64,000 bases of DNA from Tenebrio molitor (lineage: Eukaryota > Arthropoda > Insecta > Coleoptera > Tenebrionidae). Position numbers and translations under genes: made by a program. Location: NCBI RefSeq assembly GCF_963966145.1, contig NC_091053.1, positions 16,492,001 to 16,556,000 on the forward strand, given 5' to 3'. The notes beneath the pieces are model-generated. The model was not told the origin of the DNA, did no database searches, and saw only the letters and a program-made list of their open reading frames with translations. Every line of letters starts with the position of its first letter. Within the stretch, counting starts at the first letter, position 1. Of this stretch, positions 55,052 through 64,000 are shown in pieces.

Positions 55052-55375
55052 CAACCCCCTTTGAGCTTCTCCAGAACCACCTGACACGAGTCCAGAGAGT
55101 AAGACGAGATCCAACAATATGTTTAGCCTTACGACTAAACCTCATAAATAAGTGGCATTCGTTGACATTAACTTTTAATTGATTAGTATCACAATAGTGG
55201 ATGAAATTATTTAAACTATCTTCACAGTCACTCCGGGTCCGAATGTACTTAACGATTTTTAAATCGTCTGCATATAGAAATACAACACTATTAACATATT
55301 GTACTACATCATTAACGAAAATGTTGAATAAGATGGGACCCAGATTGGAACCTTGAGTTACACCGCTACCCACTG
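55052..55375 (-). pseudogene. Non-LTR reverse transcriptase, 3' palm fragment
   Basis: Minus strand: Ser-Gly-Val-Thr-Gln-Gly-Ser-Asn-Leu-Gly-Pro-Ile-Leu-Phe then Phe-Leu-Tyr-Ala-Asp-Asp-Leu-Lys, holding the catalytic Asp-Asp pair, followed by Gln-Leu-Lys-Val-Asn. It begins where the fragment at 50548 ends. Upstream on its own strand is the second GTTTCGCCGC array. Confidence 0.88.
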
Positions 55376-55379
55376 GGGG

Positions 55380-55443
55380 GATGGGACGTTTCGCCGCCAG
55401 CCCTTTCGCCACGGGGACGTTTCGCCGCGACCGTTTCGCCGCC
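55380..55443 (+). repeat. GTTTCGCCGC tandem array 2
   Basis: Four units of about 15 bp (ACGTTTCGCCGCCA, CCTTTCGCCACG, ACGTTTCGCCGCGA, CCGTTTCGCCGCC). Same plus-strand orientation as array 1, but the reverse transcriptase piece beside it is on the minus strand. Confidence 0.88.
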
Positions 55444-55531
55444 ATTTGAATCTTATAACAGCTGTCATGATAGATTCAATATTTACAGAGTATGCAACCC
55501 ACATTCTAGAAACTTGAATTTTATTTTATAA

Positions 55532-55930
55532 CTTGGGCCGGCCAACAACTGGAGTGATCACGAAATGTTCACATGATAGTTCGTAGCGACGTCATGAAAA
55601 GCCTGATTTACACAGCTTCGCTAAATTTTAGTTTTGTGCCACTTCCTATTTAATTGTAAACAAAGTCTTGAAAAAGACTGACTTATGATTAAAATTTAAT
55701 CACTAAATTTAAATCAAACACCGAAAACACAAGAGCACGAAGCATACGAGACAGCAAGGCGCTTTGCAACGAGACTGTGGAAGCTTGAAAATTTCAGCTG
55801 CGTGCTGCGTGCATTGAGCTGTACCATATTTTTAACGCGCGCCCTTTACCCAATAGGAAACCATCCCTCGAAAATCACGTGAAGATCACGCCAGTTTATT
55901 ACTCCAGCTGTTGGGCGGCCCAACCACTAG
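55532..55930. mobile_element. Inverted-repeat element, GGGCC-GCCCAACA-CTGGAGT ends
   Basis: Left CTTGGGCCGGCCAACAACTG and right CAGCTGTTGGGCGGCCCAAC are imperfect inverses. The part 55795-55925 is homologous to 30050-30180 inside a hAT MITE. No target duplication resolved. Confidence 0.6.
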
Positions 55931-55932
55931 AG

Positions 55933-56863
55933 TGTATACCGGTCATTTTATTTATACATATATTATATTTAACTCCGAACATTGCCGATACTTAGTCCTT
56001 ACGTTTAGTTAAAAAAAAAAACACAGGTGAATGGATGTATGTAATCAAGTGTAAGGAAAATCGGGCTCTGACAACATCCAAACGCTGATAAGGAGCTGCG
56101 GGAATCCAATAGGTACGACTCGCCCGCTTACCCCTCGGAATACTTGGCTCGGGAGGGCACCTGCTTGAAGTGGTTGGCGTCATGATAACGTGGGAATCCA
56201 ATAGGACGCACCCGCCTAACCCCGCATTATCATCTAGCTTTGTTTATATTACACTGTGTTGGGGTGGAAAGGAATTTTAGTTTTTAGTTTAGAAACACAT
56301 GTTAACAAGAGATCACCTCTCATTTTTGTATTCGAACTGACCAATCCTGTTGTTGATGTTAAGTTACCAATTAATTAGTTTTCCTGCTTTATTTGTAACT
56401 ATGGATACATTTCAAATGATGCATATGCATTGTTGGGTATCCGCATTGTTTGTGCAATGACGGACGTTTTTATGTTATAGTATTTTTCAGGTTATAGTAT
56501 TTCTGCTAGGATGTTCCCTATTGGGAAAACGAACTGCGTACTCCTGAGGAGCAACTGTGGCACTCTCGTCACACTGTCCATACAAGACAAGCATATCAAA
56601 ATATTCTGAAGCGGTAAACATTACGCATTTTTAATGACTTGTCAGAATTGTCAGAAATAATTTATTATGACCATGATAGAAAGAAGACTGGTATACCCAC
56701 TCACCGCCATTTTGAGAGCCAAATTTGGGACCAGCTGGAGCCCGCAAAATAGTTCATAAAAATTCGCTAGATGGCAGTGTCTGTTTCGGGGACTGTCACT
56801 GTTGAACTTTGTACGTTAAATTTTAAAGTTTCAAATATTAGACAATTTTGATTTTTGCTAAAA
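55933..56863. other. No gene recognised
   Basis: Holds a two-unit repeat with GGGAATCCAATAGG at 56100 and 56190 and a CGCTAGATGGCAGTGTC word at 56766, whose inverse form stands at 60512. Confidence 0.5.
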
Positions 56864-56938
56864 ATGAAAAAGTGTGTGCTTTATGGCAATATAAAATCTA
56901 TAAATATGGATATATCCTTATTCAAAACTCATAAATGA
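56864..56938 (+). pseudogene. THAP domain start, cut by the P-like chain
   Basis: ATG begins Lys-Lys-Cys-Val-Leu-Tyr-Gly-Asn-Ile-Lys; a second zinc Cys appears replaced by Tyr. After 24 codons a stop precedes the AGTCCCTC target (56940) of the first chain element. It suggests that an older P-like gene was the original landing site. Confidence 0.5.
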
Positions 56939-56947
56939 CAGTCCCTC

Positions 56948-58082
56948 CATAGATAAAATAAAGACAAATAGAATGAAAAGAGGCCAATCAATTTTGTGCA
57001 ACAGAATCCATGGTAATGGTTTATCGCACCGTCCACAAGCCAAGAGATGGCGCAAATTTGGAAGGAAGATTTAAACTTTTGAAATCAAAGTTGTCTCAAT
57101 TCATTTCATTTACTTTCATGTCACGAAGTATTGTTATCACGTCTTTTCTAAAAATTTAAATACGACAATTCGTGTTCGTGGCTAAAACTGTAATACTATG
57201 AAGCTATGTAGTGTTCAAAAGTGCTAGCACCCGCCACATGTTCCCCAATCCTTTAAAATATTCTGCGCGGTTTCGGGAATGGTTACGAGGAATGGGCAAT
57301 GTTTATCTCTTCGAAATCGATCAAATGAAAGTTTACAATGGATATACGGTTTGTGCATCCACATTTCAGACTTTCCGATTACGACACGAACAATAGAGTG
57401 AAAAATACGGCAATACCTAGCTTACAAATTCCAATGGGTAAAGTGAAAACTATTTAGAATCAAAATTCTATAATAATCATCTTCAAACTTTTTAGAAAAT
57501 GAGGATGATCCAACAAGGATTATTATTCATGGAAATTACGAAAAAAGAATTCCCGAACTGACTTCTTACAATTCCTTACCAGATATCCGGTAACCAAATA
57601 CAAACTTCAAAAGAAAGTAACCAGTTTTCTGTTGAAAAAATCAAATGCCGTGTGAAATTATTCTCAAAATTTGAAATGAAGTTAAAAGGTAAAGTTTTGG
57701 GGGATGATGCAATACATTTTTGTTTGGCAAAATCGAAAAAAAGAGACGTTAAACTAAAAGGGCGCAAATACACTACGGAAAATAAAATCTTAGCACTGGC
57801 GTTTTACAAACAATCTAGGAGAGCTTATTCAAAATTAAGAGAATTTTTTGCACTTCCTACGCTGTAGAAATGTATAAGATGTTGAAAATAAAATATATTA
57901 AAATAAACCTGTTTTTTATTATCTTTTTTAAATTATTAAATAATAAAAATAAAGTAATAATGGAAAACATCCAGTAGGCTATGGAATATTGCACCGTCCA
58001 CAACTCAACAGATGACGCCATATTTGCTGCTCAAAAAAAAATCAAGGGACTTTGCATTCTATTTATCTTTATTTTATCTATG
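56948..58082 (+). mobile_element. P-like element 1 of the chain
   Basis: Inverted ends CATAGATAAAATAAAGACAA / TTATCTTTATTTTATCTATG (27 of 28 bp match). Exact 8-bp duplication AGTCCCTC at 56940-56947 and 58083-58090. Near each end a direct repeat ATYGCACCGTCCACAA followed by GATGRCGC is present. 1135 bp, with THAP and HTH remnants inside. Confidence 0.9.
57198..57870 (+). pseudogene. P-like transposase N-terminus (THAP plus HTH), broken
   Basis: ATG 57198 opens Leu-Cys-Ser-Val-Gln-Lys-Cys, the first zinc pair. After a frameshift the frame 57211-57396 continues Phe-Pro-Asn-Pro, Trp-Leu-Arg and Val-Cys-Ala-Ser-Thr-Phe, where the last zinc His is Thr. At 57652-57867 another frame gives Tyr-Thr-Thr-Glu-Asn-Lys-Ile-Leu-Ala-Leu-Ala-Phe-Tyr-Lys-Gln-Ser, matching the HTH segment that follows THAP in P/THAP9 proteins, then Leu-Arg-Glu-Phe-Phe-Ala-Leu-Pro. 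The polyadenylation-like AAATAAA occurs soon after. No catalytic domain. Confidence 0.78.
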
Positions 58083-58255
58083 AGTCCCTCCATGACCAAC
58101 TTCATTAAACTATGTTATGGCCATTCCAATTCCATTAAAATGGGCTTCGTATGAAGTATGTCATGGATAGTGATGAAGTGGTGCCATCTGTTTGTTAGAC
58201 ATCAAGGTAAAATTGCCGTCAAATTTGAAATTTTGTCAATCAAAAAGCTCTGAAA

Positions 58256-58387
58256 ATGCTCATTAAATGCATTATTTGTGGCATTTCTGAAAAACCTTTA
58301 TTTGAATTTCCCAGCGACAGTGGAGTTAGAGCTAAATGGTTTGAGGTTCTTCGGGAAATTTGTGGTACTAGAAAAGAAATTCGTTAA
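58256..58387 (+). pseudogene. THAP domain first exon, truncated
   Basis: 43 codons: Lys-Cys-Ile-Ile-Cys-Gly (first zinc pair), Phe-Glu-Phe-Pro-Ser-Asp, Lys-Trp-Phe-Glu-Val-Leu, then a stop directly at the internal copy of the terminal repeat. The second Cys/His pair is missing. N-terminal part of a P-like transposase. Confidence 0.72.
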
Positions 58388-58410
58388 CATAGTTTAATGA
58401 AGTTGGTCAT

Positions 58411-58657
58411 GTGATGGAAATGAAGTGGCGATATCTAGTGAAATTTAGAATAACCACACATTTAAAAAGTTAAATATCAGGTTATGTTATATGCCATTTC
58501 ATTGTCAAAAACTGTCAGTTTATACTTTTATGACGACGAAAACGTATAAACTGACAGTTTTTGACAATGAAATGGCATATAACATAACCTGATATTTAAC
58601 TTTTTAAATGTGTGGTTATTCTAAATTTCACTAGATATCGCCACTTCATCTCCATCA
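58411..58657. mobile_element. Near-perfect palindrome, GTGATGGAAATGAAGTGGCG arms
   Basis: About 115-bp arms complementary almost throughout, with TTTTATGACGACGAAAAC at the centre. Borders are uncertain because the right edge coincides with the next insertion. Confidence 0.8.
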
Positions 58658-58991
58658 CAAGGTTGGTAGAACTGACTAATTTGTATAATAGGTTGCCTCG
58701 TTGCCATTTAAAGCAATAGTTTGAATTTTTTCCCCCCGCAAAAGTTACTCGTGACGTCACAGTGTACTAAACTTTTTCGACAGAGTCTGTCGATCATGCA
58801 TTAGGTGTTCCCTCGGTAGAATAAAGCCCAAAAAGCCACACAATAAACTCCACGGAGCTTATATACCTTGGGTTCTATTCGAACACCCAAAATTTCTGGG
58901 TTGATTCTACGTCACGAGTTACTTTCCCCCCCGCCCCCCAATTTTCAACGAGGCAACCTATTATACAAATTGGTCAGTTCTACCAACCTTG
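58658..58991. mobile_element. Nested element, target CTCCATCA
   Basis: Exact 8-bp duplication CTCCATCA at 58650-58657 and 58992-58999. Inverted ends CAAGGTTGGTAGAACTGAC extend to about 47 bp. 334 bp, noncoding. Confidence 0.9.
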
Positions 58992-59079
58992 CTCCATCAT
59001 CGACTTGTCATTTGGTTTACTTTTTTTCGACATTTGGGATGGCCATAACATAGTTTAATGAAGTTGGTCATGGTCCCTC

Positions 59080-59396
59080 CAAAGCCAGTCGATTAATAAA
59101 GTACCGACACGATTTGACGTTTACATAAAAGGCAACCGTAACGATATTTTCGCTACAAGAGGCGCTGATATCGCTATTTTGACTGGCTTTGGTGGACATT
59201 TGTTCACCAAAGTCCATGGATTTATTAGTAATAATTAGTAATTTATTAGTAATAATTAGTAATATATTACTAACAAATCCATGCCAAAGCCAGTCACAAT
59301 AGCGATATCAGCGCCTCTTGTAGCAAAAAAATCGTTACGGTTGCCTTTTATATAAACGTCAAATCGTGTCGGTACTTTATTAATCGACTGGCTTTG
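59080..59396. mobile_element. P-like element 3 of the chain, foldback type
   Basis: Exact 8-bp duplication GGTCCCTC at 59072-59079 and 59397-59404. Ends CAAAGCCAGTCGATTAATAA and inverse; arms of about 140 bp cover nearly the whole 317 bp. CAAAGCCAGTC occurs again, inverted, inside each arm. Confidence 0.92.
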
Positions 59397-59404
59397 GGTC
59401 CCTC

Positions 59405-60501
59405 CATGGCCTACTAAATCTGAACTGCGCTGCGCTTATTACGGCCGTAACAAAGCTCAGATTTTCAATGGAGCAATTGATTCCGCTAACCTCAAAAAAT
59501 TCACCCTTAACCAACTCCATCTGTTAGCGAAATAGAAAAGAAAAATGTAATTTGAATTGAAATTATCCAATCACAATCACGTAACGTGTTTATTTTGTTA
59601 GGTTAACACTTTCTATTTTGTCATTTTGACGCGAAATAAATTTTCACGAATACGTTTCATGAACGTAAGAATACCTAATAATTACAATAATCAAATTATG
59701 AAACATAATATTTATATATAAAATGGAAATGCAAAATCTGAAAATGGATAGAGCACAGTAGAAAAATTAAAAGTAAAACTATCTATCTGCAGGAAGACAA
59801 TACCTTTCTCGTAAGTTTATAATTTTAGAACCTTCCTACTTGTGAGTTTATTCTGAATGGATTTCGTTTTTATGTAATCTGTTTTTTTTTTTTTATAAAC
59901 AAATGTTTAAAATTGGTTTCATTACTAATTGGATAATAACTTTACAAATTTTATCTTTGTGTTTATCACAGGTAAATATGGAATTCTGTATTAAATGTGG
60001 ATGCCAAGTAGTAACCAGTGGTTGACAAGGATTTTTTGGAATTAAATATGATAAAACTTGTGTGGCAATATTAGCCAAGTTTTTTAAAAGCCCCACAAAT
60101 TTACAGACCCCACGGTCTTGAAGCCAAACTAATCGTAACAAGGGTCCTGGAGTTGCTGTAGATAATAAAGAAGAAACATGTATTACAGTGAAATGTTTCA
60201 TTTAGTTTTTTTTTATAATTTTATCAATTTTGGATTTGGTTTGGAGGTTGCTGGGAATTTGAAAATAACTGTTGTTATTTTCTCCACATGCGACGCACTA
60301 TTTTCCCATGTTAGTACTTCAACCTTGATGAAATTCAAGGAAATTTAAATTATTGTGGCAATTTAGTTGATTTGTAGTTTAATATCTTTAAAGAGATGGC
60401 GCTAGTTAAGGGTAGATTTTTTGAGGTTAGCCGAATCAATCATTCAGCTAGTTTGTTACGGCCGTAATAAGCGCAGCGCAGTTCAGATTTAGTAGGCCAT
60501 G
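59405..60501. mobile_element. P-like element 4 of the chain
   Basis: Ends CATGGCCTACTAAATCTGAA / TTCAGATTTAGTAGGCCATG with about 48 bp of inverse identity including GCGCTGCGCTTATTACGGCC. Left flank GGTCCCTC (59397-59404), right flank GTCCCTCG with the preceding G shared. 1097 bp. Confidence 0.88.
59893..60201 (-). pseudogene. Possible P-like transposase C-terminus
   Basis: A 102-codon minus-strand frame inside P-like element 4: Leu-Gln-Asp-Arg-Gly, a helical Leu-Leu-Lys-Asn-Leu-Ala segment and Phe-Thr-Cys-Asp-Lys-His-Lys-Asp-Lys near the end. The Phe-x-Cys-x2-His-Lys order is like the tail of THAP9/P proteins. The link is by context and a short motif, so moderate only. Confidence 0.45.
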
Positions 60502-60509
60502 GTCCCTCG

Positions 60510-60853
60510 TACATACAGCGCCATCTAGTAGTAACTTTTGAAGCTCACACCTGGGGTGCTTTTTTGACACGCTTATTTATTAGAGAAGTATAGGGAAGTA
60601 GGATGACATAATATTCAATTATAATGTCTTTGCAACAATCAAATTTGTTTCGATAGTTACCAATATAATTTTTTAAGGTAATTTTATATCTACACGCGGT
60701 TGGTCAATTAAAAACGTTCTTATTTTAAAATCCAATGAGGATGGACTTTTTTTAAATATTTTTCCTATTATTGCCAGAAGATAATGATTTCACCGTGTTA
60801 TTTTGGTCCGCCAGTTCTGGGAGACCCTGTATATTCAACAGTAATATCCCAAG
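60510..60853. other. No gene recognised
   Basis: Begins with CAGCGCCATCTAGTAG, the inverse of the 56766 word on the other side of the chain. Then AT-rich sequence. Confidence 0.5.
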
Positions 60854-61027
60854 TGCATGAAAATAACCGATTAAATTTTGAGGTTTTGTCAAAAGGCTTT
60901 CCTTAGAAATATGTCGAGTAAATTTTCCACGTAACAAAATTTTGGGAGGAAAATTTACGAGAAATATTTCTTTAAGCAAAACGTTGCGACAAAAAACGTC
61001 AAAATTTAATCAGGTTATTTTCATGCA
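60854..61027. repeat. Foldback TGCATGAAAATAACC
   Basis: TGCATGAAAATAACCGATTAA and the inverse TTAATCAGGTTATTTTCATGCA, with an inner TCGAGTAAATTTTCC / GGAAAATTTACGAG pair. Confidence 0.75.
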
Positions 61028-61184
61028 AACAAATAGATTTTATAACGAATTATTTGCAACATCTTTGACAATGATTGCAAAAAATTCAGAATTTTATAAT
61101 AATCAAGTAACCTGGTTAGATTTTTATAACTTTTGTAATTTTTTATTGTTGTTGACTTCGAATTTAAGTCCAGAACGTAAAAAA

Positions 61185-61388
61185 ATGCCTCTAGCTGGTG
61201 TAAATATTGCCAGAGCAGTAGCTTTGTTTGAAGACTGTTGTTGCTTCCGTTATGCAGCTAATGCTATTGAGGATTCTCTTGCTAGTGGTCACAGAGCTGT
61301 TAGAAGGTTTCAAGAGACTGGTCAGTACACAAGAAGACCTGGATCTGGTCGAAAAAGAGCAACCACACACCGAGACGATAGATTTTAA
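61185..61388 (+). pseudogene. Tc1-like transposase N-terminal HTH fragment
   Basis: From ATG 61185: Ala-Arg-Ala-Val-Ala-Leu-Phe-Glu-Asp, a helix-turn-helix, then Arg-Arg-Phe-Gln-Glu-Thr-Gly and Arg-Arg-Pro-Gly-Ser-Gly-Arg-Lys-Arg-Ala-Thr, the paired-domain-like GRPR region of Tc1 proteins. Stops at Asp-Asp-Arg-Phe. Different family from the 31195 element; catalytic part absent. Confidence 0.8.
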
Positions 61389-61557
61389 AATAATAATGGT
61401 GTTCCGCTTTTTCTGCCGGTGAGTGTATGTTTTTGACACTAAAATGAGTGCGAAAAAGGGCCTTAAAAAAATTCTGTCTTTTGCTATATACCCCCTGTGC
61501 ATTCTCAAACTCGAACATAGGCAATTAACATTGTATTGAACGTTTTTGCTGATTCCC

Positions 61558-61610
61558 AGTGGCGGCTGGTGCAGGGAGGGCGCACGGGCATTGCCCCCCC
61601 AATTCAAAAT
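61558..61610. mobile_element. hAT left terminal repeat
   Basis: CAGTGGCGGCTGGTGCAGGG, the class of end also seen at 29792 and, inverted, at 27360. No matching right end in the window. It probably belongs to the transposase at 62180. Confidence 0.7.
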
Positions 61611-62179
61611 GGGAAAAACGGGAGAAACAAATATGATTAATTTTTTGAAAGAAATGTATTATTGTTTTGTTTGGATATTGTATACCGATGTTCCTATGTA
61701 GATATTTGCATTCACCTCAAAGTTTAATTGAACGAATTTGAGCCGATGCGCTCACCTTATACATTTAATTCTTGTGGACGGGCAAGCTCAGTGGAAACCC
61801 TGTCTGCCTTGCCATTTCTATACGCTTGAAACACAACCACTAACGTGATATTTAATATGTGTCAACAATGCACATTCGGGCCAGAAGCTGGTCGGCCCGA
61901 GTCAATTAGAAAAGATTTAATGAACGAGAACAATTTCGAACTTCCACGACACTTGTCGAATCACCCTCAACCATCGATTCATATGATTTTGTCCGTTAAC
62001 CGTTAGTTTTTATTGCAAATGCAAATACAGTTGCAATAATTTCCTGCTTCATGTAAATGTGGATGTTTGCATTTTTAATTTAGAGTGCACGTGTGCTGAC
62101 ATAAAGTGACAATCAAATAGACACTTGTAGTAAGTGATTTAGTTATTAGTGTAAAGTGTAGGTTAGGTAAGTTACAACA

Positions 62180-62725
62180 ATGAATTCGGTTGCGTCGATT
62201 AAAAATCTTAAATCCGCCGGGGTTGGACTGCGTTTTGAAGATCGTGTAAACATTAAACCGTTGGGGCCACCTCCTCCGAAATTACAAATTCAAAAACAGT
62301 ATTCGGTTAAAGGTAAAACCGTTTCTCGAAATTTTAATCCTAATATGTACAAACATGCAGATTGGTTGTGTGGTTGTGATACGAGTAATTCTCTATTTTG
62401 TTTCGTGTGTTTATTAATGGGGTCCAGTGATTTAGACCCAGCATGGGTACAGACCGGCGTAACAGATTTAAAACACTTAACTGAAAAAATAAAAAAACAC
62501 TCTGTCAGTCATAAACATCTCTGTTGTTCGATTGAATTTGCTACTTTGGGTCACGTTGATATTCGAAATCAACTCAGTGCAGCTTATCGTCTTCAGCTAC
62601 AAAAACAGAATGAACAAATTAAACAAAATAGATATATTTTAGGAAAATTAATAGATTGTATAAAATTCTGTGTGCAAATGACAAGTGGTTTTTTGCAACT
62701 TGAGTCAACTTTACTTTTACACTAA
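62180..62725 (+). pseudogene. hAT transposase N-terminus (TTF-type zinc finger, ZMYM1-like)
   Basis: 181 codons from ATG 62180. Residues about 45-110 hold Phe-Asn-Pro-Asn-Met-Tyr, Trp-Leu-Cys-Gly-Cys, Leu-Phe-Cys-Phe-Val-Cys-Leu-Leu-Met and His-Ser-Val-Ser-His-Lys-His, the TTF-type finger of hAT/ZMYM1-like proteins. Then Gln-Asn-Arg-Tyr-Ile-Leu-Gly-Lys-Leu-Ile-Asp-Cys-Ile-Lys-Phe-Cys opens the DUF4371 region, and the frame is lost by about residue 165, before any catalytic Asp. An unrelated last segment follows. Length is about a quarter of a full transposase. It lies 600 bp inside a hAT left end on the same strand. Confidence 0.8.
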
Positions 62726-63295
62726 ATAACGAACCAAATGTTCAAAACACGCGATATTGGGCTCAAGAAAACCCTGGAGTTAAATATTCCTACTAGAACT
62801 CGATATCCTCAAAAAATTCATATCTGGGCTGGGATTTTTAATAACATTTGAAATAAAGGGAAATTTAAATTCAGCAAATTATTTAGATTTATTATTAACT
62901 AAGGTAGGAACTGCATTGTAATTTTTTCAAAGAATTTATAATAAATTCTTTAATATTATTGATGTATCGAAATAATGGCATAATATCTATAAACTGAATG
63001 CACAGTGTTAATTGCCTATGTTCGACTTTGAGAGTGGACACCCGGTATAACAATAATCTAAAAACTAATTTTTAATTAACAAAAACACGAATAGTTTATA
63101 GGTAGAAGTTGGAAAACAATAACCCCAAAAAATAACACACAATAACATTGACTGACACACCAAAACGCGTTTCATTCCCTACAACAGCTGATTTACTATA
63201 GCTATCTCTTTTGCATGTTCATATCAGTATCTCCTTCTCTACATCCCATCTAGTAGATATATATTATTAAATCATTGCAATGCCCTTAGTATGTT

Positions 63296-63490
63296 ATGTT
63301 AGGTTTTTTGAAGAGAAACACTAGCGCATTTAAAAATATTGATTGCTTAAAGCTACTTTTTACCACCTTTATACGTAGTAAGCTTGAATATTGCTGTTTA
63401 ATTTGGTCTCCGTATTATGATACACATATTGCCGCTCTAGAAAAAATCCAAAGAAAATTTTGTAAGCATTTATATTTTGTCAAGCATGTA
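63296..63490 (+). pseudogene. Non-LTR reverse transcriptase thumb fragment
   Basis: Leu-Gly-Phe-Leu-Lys-Arg, then Ser-Lys-Leu-Glu-Tyr-Cys-Cys-Leu-Ile-Trp-Ser-Pro-Tyr-Tyr and Ala-Ala-Leu-Glu-Lys-Ile-Gln-Arg-Lys-Phe, characteristic of the region after the Ala-Asp-Asp palm of jockey/CR1-type enzymes. About 65 codons. May belong to the same family as 50548 and 55052. Confidence 0.82.
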
Positions 63491-63559
63491 AGGTATGAAT
63501 TTTTTTCCTTCGTCGTTTAGCTAATAAGAATGCCTATCACAAAAAAAAAATAAAAGTGG

Positions 63560-63741
63560 GGGATGTCATTTAAAAAATATATTGATGACGTCATAATTAG
63601 GAGACGAAAAACTGTCAACATAAGTGAACAACTGAAGAATATGCACTTTTTAAAAACAAAATTAATCTCTTCGAGGATTTTTCTTAAAAATTAATACTAA
63701 CAATTTTATCGAATTTATTCCGAACTTTGCAAACGTACTGT
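63560..63741. mobile_element. Truncated relative of the 36602 foldback MITE
   Basis: GATGACGTCATAATTAGGAG and, at the end, GAATTTATTCCGAACTTTGC to TACTGTA follow the right arm of 36602-37506 with many changes. Confidence 0.6.
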
Positions 63742-64000
63742 ATGTATTGTAACGCATTAAGAATAATGGGGATGCATCCAGAAGGGTCTCTAAGCAACGC
63801 AACGATGAATAATGAAGTAAAGATACACCGCGAATCGCCGAGGCGTACCTGGAATGTTCAAGACAAGACCGGCATCGGGGTAAAAAAACCGGCTAAAATC
63901 CAAGAATCTCTGCACTTTAACGTCTTCGGCTAAGGTTATCGTCAAGATTTTTGTTACTTTATGTCATTTTTCAATCACTTCAAATCAACAATCTAGGTAC

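Larger units (their letters stand above)
58091..59072 (+). mobile_element. P-like element 2 of the chain
   Basis: Inverted ends CATGACCAACTTCATTAAAC / GTTTAATGAAGTTGGTCATG extend to about 38 bp. Left flank AGTCCCTC, right flank GTCCCTCC, so seven of eight bases repeat. A third copy of the right end lies inside at 58386-58412. Two younger inverted-repeat elements are nested within. Confidence 0.83.
61488..63049. mobile_element. Inverted-end element enclosing hAT sequence
   Basis: CTCGAACATAGGCAATTAAC near 61512 and the inverse GTTAATTGCCTATGTTCGAC near 63008 lie just inside CCCCCTG / ACCCGG ends. The hAT left end at 61558 is within it. Target duplication not resolved. Confidence 0.6.

Overview
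The window looks like nuclear DNA of an insect, perhaps a beetle. That is inferred from AT-rich, intron-bearing sequence crowded with Tc1/mariner, hAT, P-like, Mutator-like, Crypton and non-LTR elements; no species marker was found. Almost everything is mobile-element debris in nested layers. The only convincing host gene is a two-exon (visible part) tandem-C2, synaptotagmin-like gene at 27423-28548 (+). No rRNA, CRISPR or free-standing tRNA gene was seen.

Layout. 1-18404 holds a direct tandem duplication with period 10295 bp: 1-8109 matches 10296-18404 with one substitution noticed (3864 C, 14159 T). The repeated block carries a FLYWCH/Mutator-like transposase, a 5'-truncated Tc1-like element split by a hAT MITE, a P-like transposase scrap and the 3' half of a non-LTR retrotransposon with a restriction-like endonuclease, itself split by a TA-flanked MITE. 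The reading frame runs on past 18404 but breaks at 8109/8110, so 8109/8110 is the new joint. 18405-27400 holds nested inverted-repeat elements, three with clean 8-bp target duplications. 27423-28940 is the C2 gene. 29792-38150 holds a hAT MITE, an end-to-end Tc1-like element with one in-frame stop, Crypton-type tyrosine recombinase fragments and large foldback MITEs. 39840-48520 is nested foldbacks plus decayed P-like, CR1-like and hAT genes. 50548-55443 contains a Mutator-like element with intact ends and two reverse-transcriptase pieces cut at the same codon region and capped by GTTTCGCCGC tandem arrays. 56864-60509 is a chain of four P-like elements placed end to end, each junction carrying GTCCCTC. 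61185-63740 has Tc1, hAT and reverse-transcriptase fragments.

Most coding remnants are broken, so cooperation between genes is limited to what transposition history shows. Several insertions are so clean that removing them in thought restores the reading frame, which gives a relative dating of the layers. The best candidates for something undescribed are the P-like chain with shared CAYGRCC ends, the GTTTCGCCGC-array element, and the 15-bp GGTGGCGAAATTACC motif family.
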